NCBI GenBank assembly: GCA_024180945.1
Contig: JAKSGN010000005.1
Location: 1,302,001 to 1,366,000, forward strand
DNA: 64,000 bases
Direction of reading: 5' to 3'
Source of the DNA: Macrophomina tecta
Taxonomy: Eukaryota > Ascomycota > Dothideomycetes > Botryosphaeriales > Botryosphaeriaceae
Shown: positions 10,141 through 20,592 of the stretch, in pieces
Layout of the letters: the number at the start of each line of letters is the position of its first letter
Position numbering within the stretch: the first letter of the stretch is position 1
Notes under the pieces: model-generated
Told to the model about the DNA's origin: nothing
Databases searched by the model: none
Seen by the model: the letters and a program-made list of their open reading frames with translations, nothing else
Translations under genes and position numbers: made by a program

Positions 10141-12264
10141 GATGATACGCGGGTAAACAGACGCGTTTTGCGTGGTCGTGGAGTGCTCAGATAATGGATG
10201 CAGAGTATACGGTCGTCAGAAAGGCCAAATGGGTATCATAGAAACCAAACGCTAAAACCGCTGAGCACTAGAGCAGAGAGCAAAATTTGTCCGGGATGAT
10301 AGAGGCCTCGGTGACGGCCGGTCATGACGAGAGTTATATTCTTGGCGCAAAATTGGGCATTGCAGATAAATAGAACGACAGCAGAGGATGCAGACTTTGT
10401 AAGGCTGAAGACGCTATGGGGTCGGAAAAGCACGATGCAAAGTCAGCGACACCAGTCCAGAAATCGCATCTGTCTGTAGGTGCCAGAACCCTAATTGGGG
10501 TGTGGGGTGGGTGCAGAAGTTGGGGGCTGACGTGCTGCGCGGTCATCAGCCGGGGTCTAAAAATAAACGGTTGCTGCACCACTACTTTCAGAGAGGTGAG
10601 GACAAGATGATTGGGCAACTACGCGTAAACTCTGAACCGCAGTAATTGATTGAGACCAAATCAGTCGTCTCGCTCAACAAATGGGAAAGACAAGTGCGGC
10701 GAAATCCGAAGTCCGGTGTGACACGGTGCTTGTTGTTGATATTTTGGTCAGTTTATCTCGTCTCAAACCGCCCTTTACTCCCATTTGCATGGAGAAGGAT
10801 CGAAGTCAACACACAAGTGTGGCCAGCGCGGCCGGTCAAATTACACTCGGATGACGAGCTCCCGAGCCGGAGCTGCAGCGGTTCGGGCGACAGTCATGAT
10901 AGCGATCCTTCAGACGCACAGAGATGATAAATCCAAATGCGATAGATGATAGGGCTGGTTTGTGCCATTGAGAATAGATTAGCTTCGACGAGGCGCTGTT
11001 TCGACGAATCAACATGGCACAGTAGCCACGAACACGCAAGCGCACGACGCAAATGGCCGGACAATGCAGGATAGGGTGACGCGGAATCTGTGTTCGGTCG
11101 TTGCCCACGCGATGTGGCCGCTGAGGTAGGTTGGTATCCACTCGTGGAGGCCGAGATTCTCGCGGCAGGCGGATCCGACGTTGAAGTAGGCGTGCGTAGG
11201 CCGGCTGACACATTCTCGTCTGGGCGACTGCTACGCTCGCCGTGGCCAGCGGGATGTGAGTGCGATGAGGACGGAAAGCCATTACCGGATTCAGGAGTAA
11301 TGATGGCTCTTCAGTCAACTTCATCGGCGGGTCCCTAGAGCATGCGCGGTCGTCGGAGGGAGCCAACTGCCTTTCCAAGGGCCCGTTGGCACCAGCCCGT
11401 CTGTTAGGCCCGGTGGCTCTGGTGTGGCCGTGAAGTGTGGCTCCGGTCGAAGGATGTGGCGGTGACTAAGCATGCTGAGTGGAGGAATGAGGTGTCGAGG
11501 CCGGACGGACTAGTGTTGAGTGGGCGTCTGCTTCTGTCATAGGATTTATTGAGCGGGGCGATAGGTGGAGCGGGCCGCGATGGGGGGAGGCGGCGCGGCG
11601 GTCGAGGATTCGGACGTCGGAAAAGGGGAGGTGAGTGAGTGGCATGGCAGCTTCCGGAAAGCGAATGCGACGTTCGTGGGTGGAGGGCGACGTGGCCGGC
11701 GCGAGCGGGATGCAGTGCGTGACTTGAAGCCACCGCGCGCACGGGAAAGCCACCAACCAGCTCGGCCAGGTCGCACCGCAGAGCGCAGCACACGTGCGGG
11801 AAGCTGGGGGCAGAGGAGTGCAGACCGAGTTGCGGCCGGCGAGCACGAGGACGGGGAAGGGAGGCCGCGAGCCAACGGCCGCTAGCACGGCACCGCTGGC
11901 CTCGTTCCGGCCTGGAGCGTCGCCGCACACTCTTTTCGCAGCCACAAGGAAGGCCCGAAGAACAGCTGATGAGCTCGCGTGGCCGCGGCCAGGGGCCCCG
12001 CAGAGCCGGCCGTTGATCCACAGCTGCCAGCCAGCCAGACCGCTCGCAGCATGGCACACGCAAGGGATGCCGCGGCGGCTGGCCCAGCGGGAGCTGTGCC
12101 GTGGCGCGCCTGCCCTGCCTGCTCCCGGCCGCCTGGCACAGTAGTCGGCAAAAGCGAGGTGCCCGCTTCGGCACAAGACCACCGAGCCCGCGCCCATCTC
12201 TCCTCTCTGCGCCCCTCCGCCTCCCTGCTTCCTGCTTGCACCCGGCTTGGACACCGCTGCCGCC
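10141..12264. other. Intergenic, 2.1 kb, GC-rich toward the methyltransferase
   Basis: Contains the promoters of the divergent 7TM (-) and methyltransferase (+) genes. From about 11400 on it is very GC-rich, and frames of more than 300 codons are open on the minus strand. Their composition is Ala/Arg/Pro/Ser-rich without any motif, and they overlap each other, so I treat them as composition artefacts. Confidence 0.6.
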
Positions 12265-13285
12265 ATGTCGTCGCCCGCCCCCCCAGCCGCCGCTCCTCCC
12301 AATCCCGACCTGCTCATCGAGGCCGACTCGCACAGTGAGACCGACTCTGCACTCGGCGATGATGCGTACGCCCGAGACTTGGTAGACCGTCCGACCTGCC
12401 CCGCTAACCCGTTGCAGCGAGAGCTATACAACGTCATTGCGCTCCAGCATCTTCAACTACACCTTCGAGAACGGGCGGCGCTACCATGCCTACGGAGAAA
12501 AATACTTCCTGCCCAATGACGAAGCTGAAATGGACCGCCTCGACCTCTTCCACCACATTCTCACTCTGAGGTGCGGCGGCGAGCTGCACATGGCACCCAT
12601 CCCCGAGAACCCCCAGCGCATCCTCGATATCGGCACCGGGACAGGCATCTGGGCCATCGAGATGGCCGACGAGTATCCCTCCGCCGAAGTTTTGGGCACC
12701 GACCTCTCCCCCATCCAGCCCTCCCTCCTCCCGCCCAACTGCAGATTCGAGATTGACGACTGCGAGCAAGACTGGCTCTACTCCACCAAGTTTGACTACA
12801 TCCACGCCCGTTACCTCGCTGGAACCATCAAGGACTGGCCCAGGCTGGTTTCCCAGGCCTACCGTCACCTCCGCCCCGGCGGCTGGATCGAGCTCCAGGA
12901 TTTCACCATGAAGTTTTACACTCATGGCGGCGAGTTCAAGCCCGGTTGCGCCCTCGACCGGTGGTGTGATGGCGTCATCGAAGGCGTGAAGGCCTGGGGG
13001 AGGGAGCCAGAGCCCGGCCCTAAGCTTGAAGACTGGGTCAAGGACGCCGGCTTTGTCAACGTCGTCCACAAGTTGCTCCCCATTCCCGTCGGAACCTGGC
13101 CAAAGGACCGGAAAATGAAGGAAATCGGTGCACTGGATCTGGTCCAGTTCAAGGAAGGCCTGGAAAGCGCTGCCATGAGAGTCTTCACTGCCCAGGGCTG
13201 GCAGCCTGAGGAGGTGCAGGTCTTCCTTGCCGATGTCAGGAAAGACTTGAGCAATCCGAAGCTGCAAGCACAGCACAATTTGTAA
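12265..13285 (+). CDS. LaeA-like SAM-dependent methyltransferase
   Basis: Two exons, join(12265..12365, 12418..13285), encode 322 residues. The splice restores the family N-terminus: the acidic stretch EADSHSETDSALGDDA continues into ESYTTSLRSSIFNYTFENGR, typical of UMTA/LaeA-like proteins. SAM-binding motif I is LDIGTGTGIWAIE at about 103-115, followed by the motif II region EVLGTDLSPIQP with its acidic residue, and the post-motif HLRPGGWIELQDF. Members act on varied small molecules, or regulate secondary metabolism in the nucleus as LaeA does. This one lacks an obvious localisation signal, and its target is unknown. An ATG-less open stretch upstream (from 12247) is ignored in favour of the ATG at 12265, which follows GCCGCC. 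Confidence 0.92.
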
Positions 13286-13500
13286 GATTTGATCGTCGCC
13301 CAGCTCTTGGCAAGTCAACGCTTACGTTGTCCGGCACAGTCACGTCGTTTACGCTCAGAAGCCTCTGTCTGCTGAATAGACTACCTCAAAGACATTACTT
13401 TGGTACCAGTCAATTCGCTGGCGCTGCCCGTCGTGTAATACCGGATATAAAAGCATTGCTTACTTTTGGCAAGGGCATAGATACCCCAAAATACAATACA

Positions 13501-13933
13501 TCATTCATAGCTTAGTCTATTATCCAGGTCCTTTACCAGGCGAACCTCTTTTATTGCGTCTGAATAACTAATACAGACCGAAACTCCCGCTTCACGAGAC
13601 TTGGCCCGGTATTCCCCGACCAGGAGGGGGACTTGATATGGCAACGAGATGCAGCGCCTTCTGCATTTCAATGCTGCAGGCCTCCTCTCAACCATCATTG
13701 GCCACATAAACAAACCTAGAGGCAATGGCGAGCATTTTGAAGCATTCTTTCGCGAAGGCCTTCGTACTCTTTTGTGATAACTTCACGTCTTCCTCCGACT
13801 TTACAACAGTCAGAGGCGAAATGACCCGCAGTCCAAGGACCCGGGTGTACCATTCGACCGCTTTTTCAGCATTAGGAACGGAGATCGTGACGTGGTTGAA
13901 GTTGAGGTTGGGAATGGACGTGGTGGCTTCTTG
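13501..13933 (-). pseudogene. Decayed VOC-family (glyoxalase/bleomycin-resistance-like) gene
   Basis: Minus-strand codons from 13933 read QEATTSIPNLNFNHVTISVP and continue NAEKAVEWYTRVLGLRVISP, which is the first beta-alpha-beta-beta module of a vicinal-oxygen-chelate protein, including the expected metal-ligand His. The frame then degenerates and stops with TGA at 13688. A second frame (13725 to 13501) ends with REAGVSVCISYSDAIKEVRLVKDLDNRL, which resembles the second VOC module. No ATG is in frame with the start, because a TAG immediately precedes it. I infer a relic with a lost start and at least one frame break. A badly spliced living gene with unrecognised introns is possible. Confidence 0.45.
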
Positions 13934-16514
13934 CTAATATGCTTGAGGTGGCTCCTTTGAAAGCAGAAAGATGAGAGTTACATTAGAGTGCTCTTGATCG
14001 ATTCTATCCCGGCGCTGGGCTCCAAGCTTTAAAAATAGGAACCTTATCTTCTTCCCAGCCGGCTACGGACCACTGCATACCCGGTTTCAGCAAGCAAGGA
14101 AGCAAATAATCACAGTTCGAGTCATGAGTGCCTGCCGTCGTACGGGACTACATTTTGACCCGAGCGAGGCCGCACCGGAACCACCTAAGCCGCAAAAATC
14201 ATGTGCTCTTCTCCGCTTGATGGCCAAACACTCCGGCACCGCTCCGACAGCGTCTTGAAAGGCCTGCTTTCGAAGGCGGTATTTGTTCCGGTGTGTCCGG
14301 AGGTGGGTAGGAAGTAGGAGACGATACCACTCTAAGTATACCTTGCCTGGGTGCATTGGGTCAAAAGCGAGTAAAAGGGTTGTACTTTTGGTCTTCTTAC
14401 TTCTTTCTCAGCGGAAACGGCGCTGGCAGGGGACATTTGGTCTTTTTGCAGGTTTTAGCCTGGAAATGGCATTATCCCTCCTGCTGCTTATCCATTATAA
14501 CTCATGAAATCAAAACGCACCTCCTCTACTCTCGGTTCGCGACAGTTTCGCCTCCCACAGTTCTGTCAGACGAAGCAGCCGCGCCCCTCGGTTCCAGTGT
14601 TATACATACCTAGCTCGACGCTCTCGTCTTTCATATGACCTTATCCTATACTTGGGGAGATTCTAAGTAATAGGTTTACATGGAATATGCTGGTGGAAAG
14701 TTACGCATTACTGGAAATCTTGACAATGTCCTATTTCACTTCAGGTGCCTAATAGATGTATCTTACACATGCATTTGGCCCGCTTGAGCGCATTCGGTAA
14801 AGGATGAATGAAGGGTTATTTATGTGTTTTTTTACTTAGTACCTTCTGCATTATTCGGAGAGGCGATTCCTGATTGTGCACAACGTTGCGTTGGACCGGC
14901 TCCAAGAGCGATGCCTGGAGACGTGATTTGTATTCTTCCAATTGCAAGATTGCCGTAAATGGTGCGTCTTCTGTATAAGGGGCAGGGTAGTTTCAAGTCT
15001 GATTAGCCATGCTTATGTGCACTTTTTTGATGCGTTAGATGGTAGATGAAAATGGTTAGTCGACGCCAGAAGCGGAATGATTGGTAGAAATGTGCTGACC
15101 GGCGACACTTTGGCGTAAGCTGGATCTTCATTGACGTTTAAATTACCTCTTCCTGCCGCCTCCTGTACCCAATACGCATATATCAGCTCCTAGTTATACC
15201 AAATACACTCACAGTATCAAAATGGAGGCTATCTACCCTGATTCCAATGCTTTAAGTCCCGTATATAATAATGGGCTGTCTTCGAACAGGATAACCATAA
15301 TAAATACCACAGGTGCCTATCTCGATTCTGGATTTAAGGCGCGCCCATGCACTGGTTAGCAAGCCACCGCAAAGCCGTGGAGAAGACGGTGACAGACCAG
15401 GTCTTTTAATTATTAAATTTGCCGTCTAGTGTGGAGCGCCGGGTAAAAAGAAAAAAAGCTCTGGGCGCCTTAAACGCGGCAAAGATATCCGGTAGTGAAG
15501 AGAGGTAGTCACTGCGAGTTTGACCTTGATTCCAGGCGTGGACGTCTGTGCCTGTCCAGCGTGCTTGGCCGGAAGTGAACGCCTCAACACTGCGTGCTCT
15601 CGCACTCGAAATGGCCAGATTTTACGACTCCTGCCAATGTGGTGCGCCCCCTGCCAGCCATACTGGCTTTCACACTGAGCATTCCGAAGAAAAGGATGAG
15701 AATCGGATCGGTCAACGGATTTAAGAATGGATAATCGCATATGCGGATTGCGCGGCGACTGGTTGACCCACTTTTCTCTTTCCTTCCTTCCTTCTTTTTT
15801 TTATTTTTGCCCCCGCCTGCGTTCACAGAAATGCGGATAGGCTTAAGCGGTAAACTTGGCAAGATCGAGAATGGCTGACTAAGCGGATGGTGGGACAATA
15901 GCAAAGTTGATGGTAACACATGCGTAGCACAACTGGTGTTTCCCTGACGTATACGATAACAAGTCTCAAGAAGTCTGACTGGTATAGCTTGTTTGCCTGG
16001 GGAATGGTAAGTGAGGCGCTGATGAGAATCTATTGTCGGGTAATGGTCACAAATCCGTGGGGTGGGGGCTTGGTCTCTGTAGAGCAGACCCTGAGCGTTC
16101 ACTTGTGTACACACTTTGAGGCAGGAGAATTAAGAACCGGAATCAAGATAGGCTTGAATAACCCAGCTATTCTCTATGTTTCTCCCGTCACAGCTTTCCC
16201 CGCGCAAGTGTTGCTTACAGTCGCCGCCGGAACTCGAACAAGAAACTTCTCACCATCAGAAAGCAAAACTATCTATCTTTTAGCTAAATTTGTATCCCCC
16301 TTTCGACTGGCAGACCCATCAAGCAATTTGCCATATTATTACCAGCCTCCGTTGAGCAGAAAAAATCTCCCACCCCGTCTTGTATCCTCCTCATTCTTTT
16401 AAAACCGCCAATATTAAAACAAACCTCGTCCAGACGAAAGAATAAAGGCACCTCCAACATCCTCCTCCCTCATCCTACACCTACTCTCATCTCGACTCCA
16501 CAACTCATCACCCT
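13934..16514. other. Intergenic, 2.6 kb, partly AT-rich
   Basis: No gene is supported on either strand. The stretch from about 14600 to 15400 is AT-richer than the surrounding DNA, and a pyrimidine-rich block lies near 15775-15810. I see no terminal repeats, transposase motifs or tRNA-like B boxes with a matching A box. Confidence 0.5.
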
Positions 16515-17400
16515 TCAACCCTTCCCCTCGCCATCCTCCACATCCCCCCCACTCCCCAGCGTAGTATCCGAACCCCCCGCCAACCTCCCCACCTCCACTC
16601 TCCCCATCTCGAAACCGCCTTTCTTTCCCCCGCAGTCCTGCTCTCCCGCCTCCCGCCCCTCCACACCTCCCTCACCACCACCACTAACACCAAAAAACTC
16701 CCAACGACCCCCGCCCCTCCTCCCATCTCCATATCCATCCATAAATGCCCCCCTCCTCAACCGCACTCTTGCCCGCTGCGGCGTCCGGCCGGCCGCGACA
16801 ACCTCCGTGTCGGCCGCGCTGACCGGGTGCGAGCTGTTCCAGCTACCGCGCAGCAGGTTGATGGTGATGGCGCTGAAGCGGCGAGAGCGGGGGCGGGGGC
16901 GCTTAACACGCCCCTCCTCGTCGTACATGTCGTTGTCAAAAGGCGGCGTGCGCAGGTAGGGGTAAGAGTGTTGGTGGTGGGCGGTGGTGGCGTTCGTGCG
17001 GCCGGAGGAGGGGAGGCTTGTGAGGGTGGTGGATAGGTGGGGGGCCGAGGCGGAGGTGTAAGTGTGCGTGTGGTGGTGCGTTGGTGGGAAGTAGGAGGAG
17101 CATAGGGTGTTGCTTGTGGAGGTGTTGTGGAGGAGCAGCGGGTCGGCGCTCGTGGTTGAGGGGAAGGGCGTGGTGGGCGTGGTTGTGGTTGTGGTGCCGG
17201 TGGGTGAGAGGAGGGGGAGGGGTGGTGTGGGCGGGTGGGCGTCGAGGAAGGCTTTCTCGCGGAGGAAGGCTTCTCTGGGTGCGGGGTCAGTGGAAGTCGT
17301 CCTGGCGGTCTAATAATAGTGTGCGGATGTTGGAGGCTGGTGAGAAAGGGAAGATGCGAGATTCAGATCGGGCCTCATGATATAGCAACAATCGGGACAT
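16515..17400 (-). pseudogene. Unrecognised protein-coding region with one frame break
   Basis: On the minus strand a frame stays open from 17309 to the stop at 16515 (265 codons). It reads DPAPREAFLREKAFLDAHP, then a Thr/Ser/His-rich spacer, then SYPYLRTPPFDNDMYDEEG, RVKRPRPRSRRFSAITINLL and RGSWNSSHPVSAADTE, and ends in a Gly/Glu-rich tail. It has no suitable ATG at its 5' end. A partly overlapping frame from ATG 17400 reads MSRLLLYHEARSESRIF, followed by NIRTLLLDRQDDFH and a TGA at 17287. The two would join naturally if one base near 17290 were absent. I infer a real gene carrying a one-base frame break, either genuine or a sequencing error. The basic RVKRPRPRSRR stretch could be a nuclear signal. 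No family is recognised. Confidence 0.45.
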
Positions 17401-19058
17401 ATTGTAGGGAGAGGTCGAAGCAGTTGACCGGCTGGACTTATGATGACTTTTGCCATCAAAGTGTAGCTGTTCAAATGCTTCAATCTAAACCCAAGTGTGC
17501 TCTTCTGATGCAACGCATCCTTGTACAACAACCACGGACGAAGAACGGAACGTTGAGGTATGGCTTACTGTTCAGGAGTCAATCCCTCGAACTTGATTTC
17601 GATCCGGCGGAAATCTTTTGGTGGATGCTGCGATGCCAAAACCCAAGAATTAGCAAATAATGCTCGTCAATAATTCACGATCGCACCTCATACGTACTAT
17701 TTGGAGCGGGCGCACAGGTTTCTTGCGCTCACCGCAGCAAGGCAGGATTCGAGTCAAAAGCACAGCCTTCATTCTTGCAAGCCTTGATGGCCTGCTGCTT
17801 AGAGAAGCCATGCTTGGACGGTATCCAGTGACTTTCCCCAAAACTGGGGATAAGAAGATGTGTAGCGCTCAGCGGGCCAATGCCGGAAGCCAATTGTTGC
17901 GAAAGGCCAGCAATTGCGCCTTTTCTCAAAGGAGGGTATCGTGCATGTAGGGGACCGAGAAACAAAGAGAGAAGTCACAAAAATCAGCAACACGCCTGCA
18001 GACGAACAGAAAGAGGGAAGCGCATAGACGGCAGGGAAGAGGACCGCGGCCTCGATCGCGGGTGGTAGACGATGATGGTGGATATGAACCAAAGGCTCTA
18101 GCCGCGGCACACCTGGATATATTATAAACAGGATTATCGCCGTCGAAATTATGGATTCCCGTGAGAGATGAGTTGCCACGCGGCAGTCTCTTCATTCCTT
18201 GCGTTTCAGTCACCGGTGGCTGCGAGGAGCTTTGGGCTAGGCATTCTTCGTGCACCAGGACAAAGAGGGCGGGAGCCCGGACATATATGGTTACTTCATC
18301 GCCCCGCGGCCTGGCCAGGAATGCTTACGCAGATCGACCGGTATGGTGACATCGCCGGCTGTCTCAGTAACCCACAGAAGAAGGCGACAGCAAGGGTCTC
18401 TTCGTTGAATCGGGCCGGTGAGCATCTTGAGAGCGATTGCAATGGATGACAATGTAACATTTGTCTCCTGGGAACCGTTGTATGTTTCTGATAGTGTTGG
18501 AGTTGGCCGTCTCTTGGATGGAGAGGTTCCTCGCTAAGGTTGGACGCGTAACACTTCCTTGCATGCGCGCGCACATTCCAAAGGGAGGCAACAAAACGCG
18601 TGCAGTAGACGCGTAGCTCAGTCATATATCGAGCATTGATGGCCGCCTTAGCTGTAGTACTTTTATCACTTGGCGCTCGGCGTCGACGAAGGACCAATTC
18701 CATGATTGCTTTTGGCCGCGGAAGGGTGTGATGCAATGGCGGTCATGTGAGGACGCGTTACCGCACCCACAATGCCTTGCGTCTGCTGTTAGAAAGTACT
18801 CATAAGGTGTTACACCAGGAAAATCGAGGAAAAAGAACAAGCGGAAGGCGCGCTGATGATGAAGGCAATAAGTATGACGCGAACATGTAGCATAAAGCAT
18901 GGAATTCATCACCGGACGATCCTCAGCAGCAACGCGCGATGACACAGCGATCGCCAGGTGCATAATGGTATGGGGAAAGGTGCATAATGGTATGGGGAAA
19001 GGTGGAGTGGTGGGTCCCGCCCACAGGGCTGAATTTAACCATATTAGCCTACACTTCT
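17401..19058. other. Intergenic, 3' flank of the aldehyde dehydrogenase
   Basis: No gene supported. A minus-strand 126-residue frame (17799-18179) with one hydrophobic stretch is the best remaining ORF, but it has no motif or splice context. A 22-bp tandem duplication lies at its right end. Confidence 0.5.
18957..19000. repeat. Perfect 2 x 22-bp tandem duplication
   Basis: The 22-base unit beginning GGTGCATAATGG is present twice without a mismatch, about 60 bases beyond the stop codon of the aldehyde dehydrogenase, in its probable 3' UTR. Confidence 0.95.
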
Positions 19059-20592
19059 CTATTTGGGGTAGTCCTTGACATGGTAGCTCTTGAGCTTGAC
19101 GAATTGATCGAAGCCGAACTTGCTCAAGGTCTGGCCTTTGCCGGACTCCTTCCATCCGATCCATGCAAGGTCCTGTGATAATTGTTGTAAGCTCATGAAA
19201 CATATCTGGATCGTGCATGAAGTGACTCACCGGAGCGGGATAGTCGCAACGGTTCACAAACACAGTTCCTGCCTCAACGTCGTCCGCTAGCGCATGCCCC
19301 TTCTCTACATCCTTGGTCCAGATGCTGGCGGTCAATCCGAATTGGCTGTCGTTCATCAACCGGACGGCTTCGCCGTCGTCTTTCACCTTGACTACAGGAA
19401 TGACCGGGCCAAATGTCTCCTCAGTGATGACAGTCATTGTGTGGTTAACATTGACGAGAAGAGTGGGTGCGACATAGTTGCCATCTGCAGGCGGATTCTT
19501 GAATGATTCGTTGTCTGGCGTCGCGTCCTTGGCACCCTTGTCCAGAGCATCCTGAATGTGAGAACGAATGGTCTCTGCAGACCTCTTGGACACGACGGGG
19601 CCGACATGGGTCTTCGAGTCGAAGGGGTCGCCCAACCTGTAGCCCTTAAGCACCTCCTGAACGGCGGCGACGAAATCATCGTGGATGCTTTCGTGGACGT
19701 ATACACGCTCAACACTACAGCAGCTCTGGCCGGAGTTGAAGACAGCACCATCAACGATTTCCTCGGCGGCCCACTTAATGTCCACGTCCGGACGAATATA
19801 GGCAGGGTCCTTGCCACCAAGTTCCAAACCAACGCGAACGTCAACACGATCAGCAGCGGCACGCTGAACCGCTAGGCCGCCGGCCACGGAGCCGGTGAAA
19901 CACACCAACTGGATTGCAGGGTTCCTGACCAGCGTCTCGATCTGGGTGTAGGATCCGCAGTGGAAATATTGAATGACGTTAGGAGGGAGGCCGGCGTCGA
20001 CGAAGACCTGGTGCAAGTGCTCTGCACTAGTGGGCGTCTGCGGAGAGGGCTTGAGGATGACCGAGTTACCCGCCAAGATGGCGGGTACGATGGAGTTGAT
20101 TAGGGTCAGGTAGGGGTACTGTGTCACAATGCCGCGTTAGCCATGCGGGAGTCGGGAGTGGCGTCAGGGCAGGCGGGGCAGGCTCACGTTCCATGGGAAC
20201 AGGATCAAGACGGGGCCGACGGGGAGTTTCTTGATGTAGCGCTTGAAGCCCTTCTCAGGCTCGCCATCGGTGACGCTCAAAGCCTCATCGGCAACCTTGA
20301 GCAGGTACTGCCCGCGCATCACAGCGGTCGAGACCTCCTTCGCGGTGTAGGCAATGGGGCGGCCCATCTGCTCCGTGATCTCGCGCGCCAGCTGATCCTT
20401 GCGGGCGTCAAGGTTGGCCAGGGCCTTCGCGACAATGGCCTTGCGCTCGTCCAGGGAGGTCTTGCGGAAGGCATTGAAGGCGTCGACAGCGGTGGCGGGC
20501 AGACGCTGCAGGTCGGCGTCAGACAGGCCATTGCGCACGACAACGGGCTTGTTGGTGATGGGCGAAATCGTGGTGATGGTTTCGACGGACAT
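19059..20592 (-). CDS. NAD(P)-dependent aldehyde dehydrogenase
   Basis: Three exons, complement(join(19059..19172, 19231..20118, 20188..20592)), with phase-0 introns of 58 and 69 nt, encode 468 residues. The family oxidises aldehydes to carboxylic acids through a thioester on a catalytic cysteine. Visible signatures are the N-terminal helix EITEQMGRPIAY, the Rossmann region PVGPVLILFPWN then YPYLTLINSIVPAILAGNSV with KPSPQTP, the CFTGSVAGG turn, the LELGGKDPAYI box with general base Glu234, and the cysteine box FNSGQSCCSVER with catalytic Cys268. The C-terminus KFGFDQFVKLKSYHVKDYPK is of the type seen in succinate-semialdehyde or betaine-aldehyde-like members. There is no N-terminal targeting sequence, so cytosolic. 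The start is the ATG giving MSVETITTISPITNKP. A longer frame upstream is Pro/Leu-rich leader. Confidence 0.95.

Noticed and set aside
11404..12437. Two overlapping minus-strand ORFs of 309 and 323 codons upstream of the methyltransferase
   Set aside because: Ala/Arg/Ser/Pro-rich with no motif, overlapping each other and the methyltransferase promoter and start. This is expected in GC-rich DNA.
14600..15400. AT-richer segment considered as a RIP-mutated transposon
   Set aside because: No terminal repeats, no residual transposase or reverse transcriptase codons, and composition shift is modest.
15584..16114. 176-codon minus-strand ORF
   Set aside because: No recognisable domain, poly-lysine segment from a T-rich tract, no splice context.
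16195..16260. tRNA-like B box (GTTCGAGTTCC on the minus strand)
   Set aside because: No matching A box or acceptor stem upstream at the right distance, and no T-run terminator.
17799..18179. 126-codon minus-strand ORF with a hydrophobic N-terminal segment
   Set aside because: Single weak hydrophobic stretch, no family, His-rich random-looking remainder.
18622..19058. Extension of the aldehyde dehydrogenase frame beyond the second intron donor
   Set aside because: Homology stops at YPAP. Splicing to the exon ending at 19059 restores the conserved ALDH C-terminus, so the extension is read-through into the intron and 3' flank.
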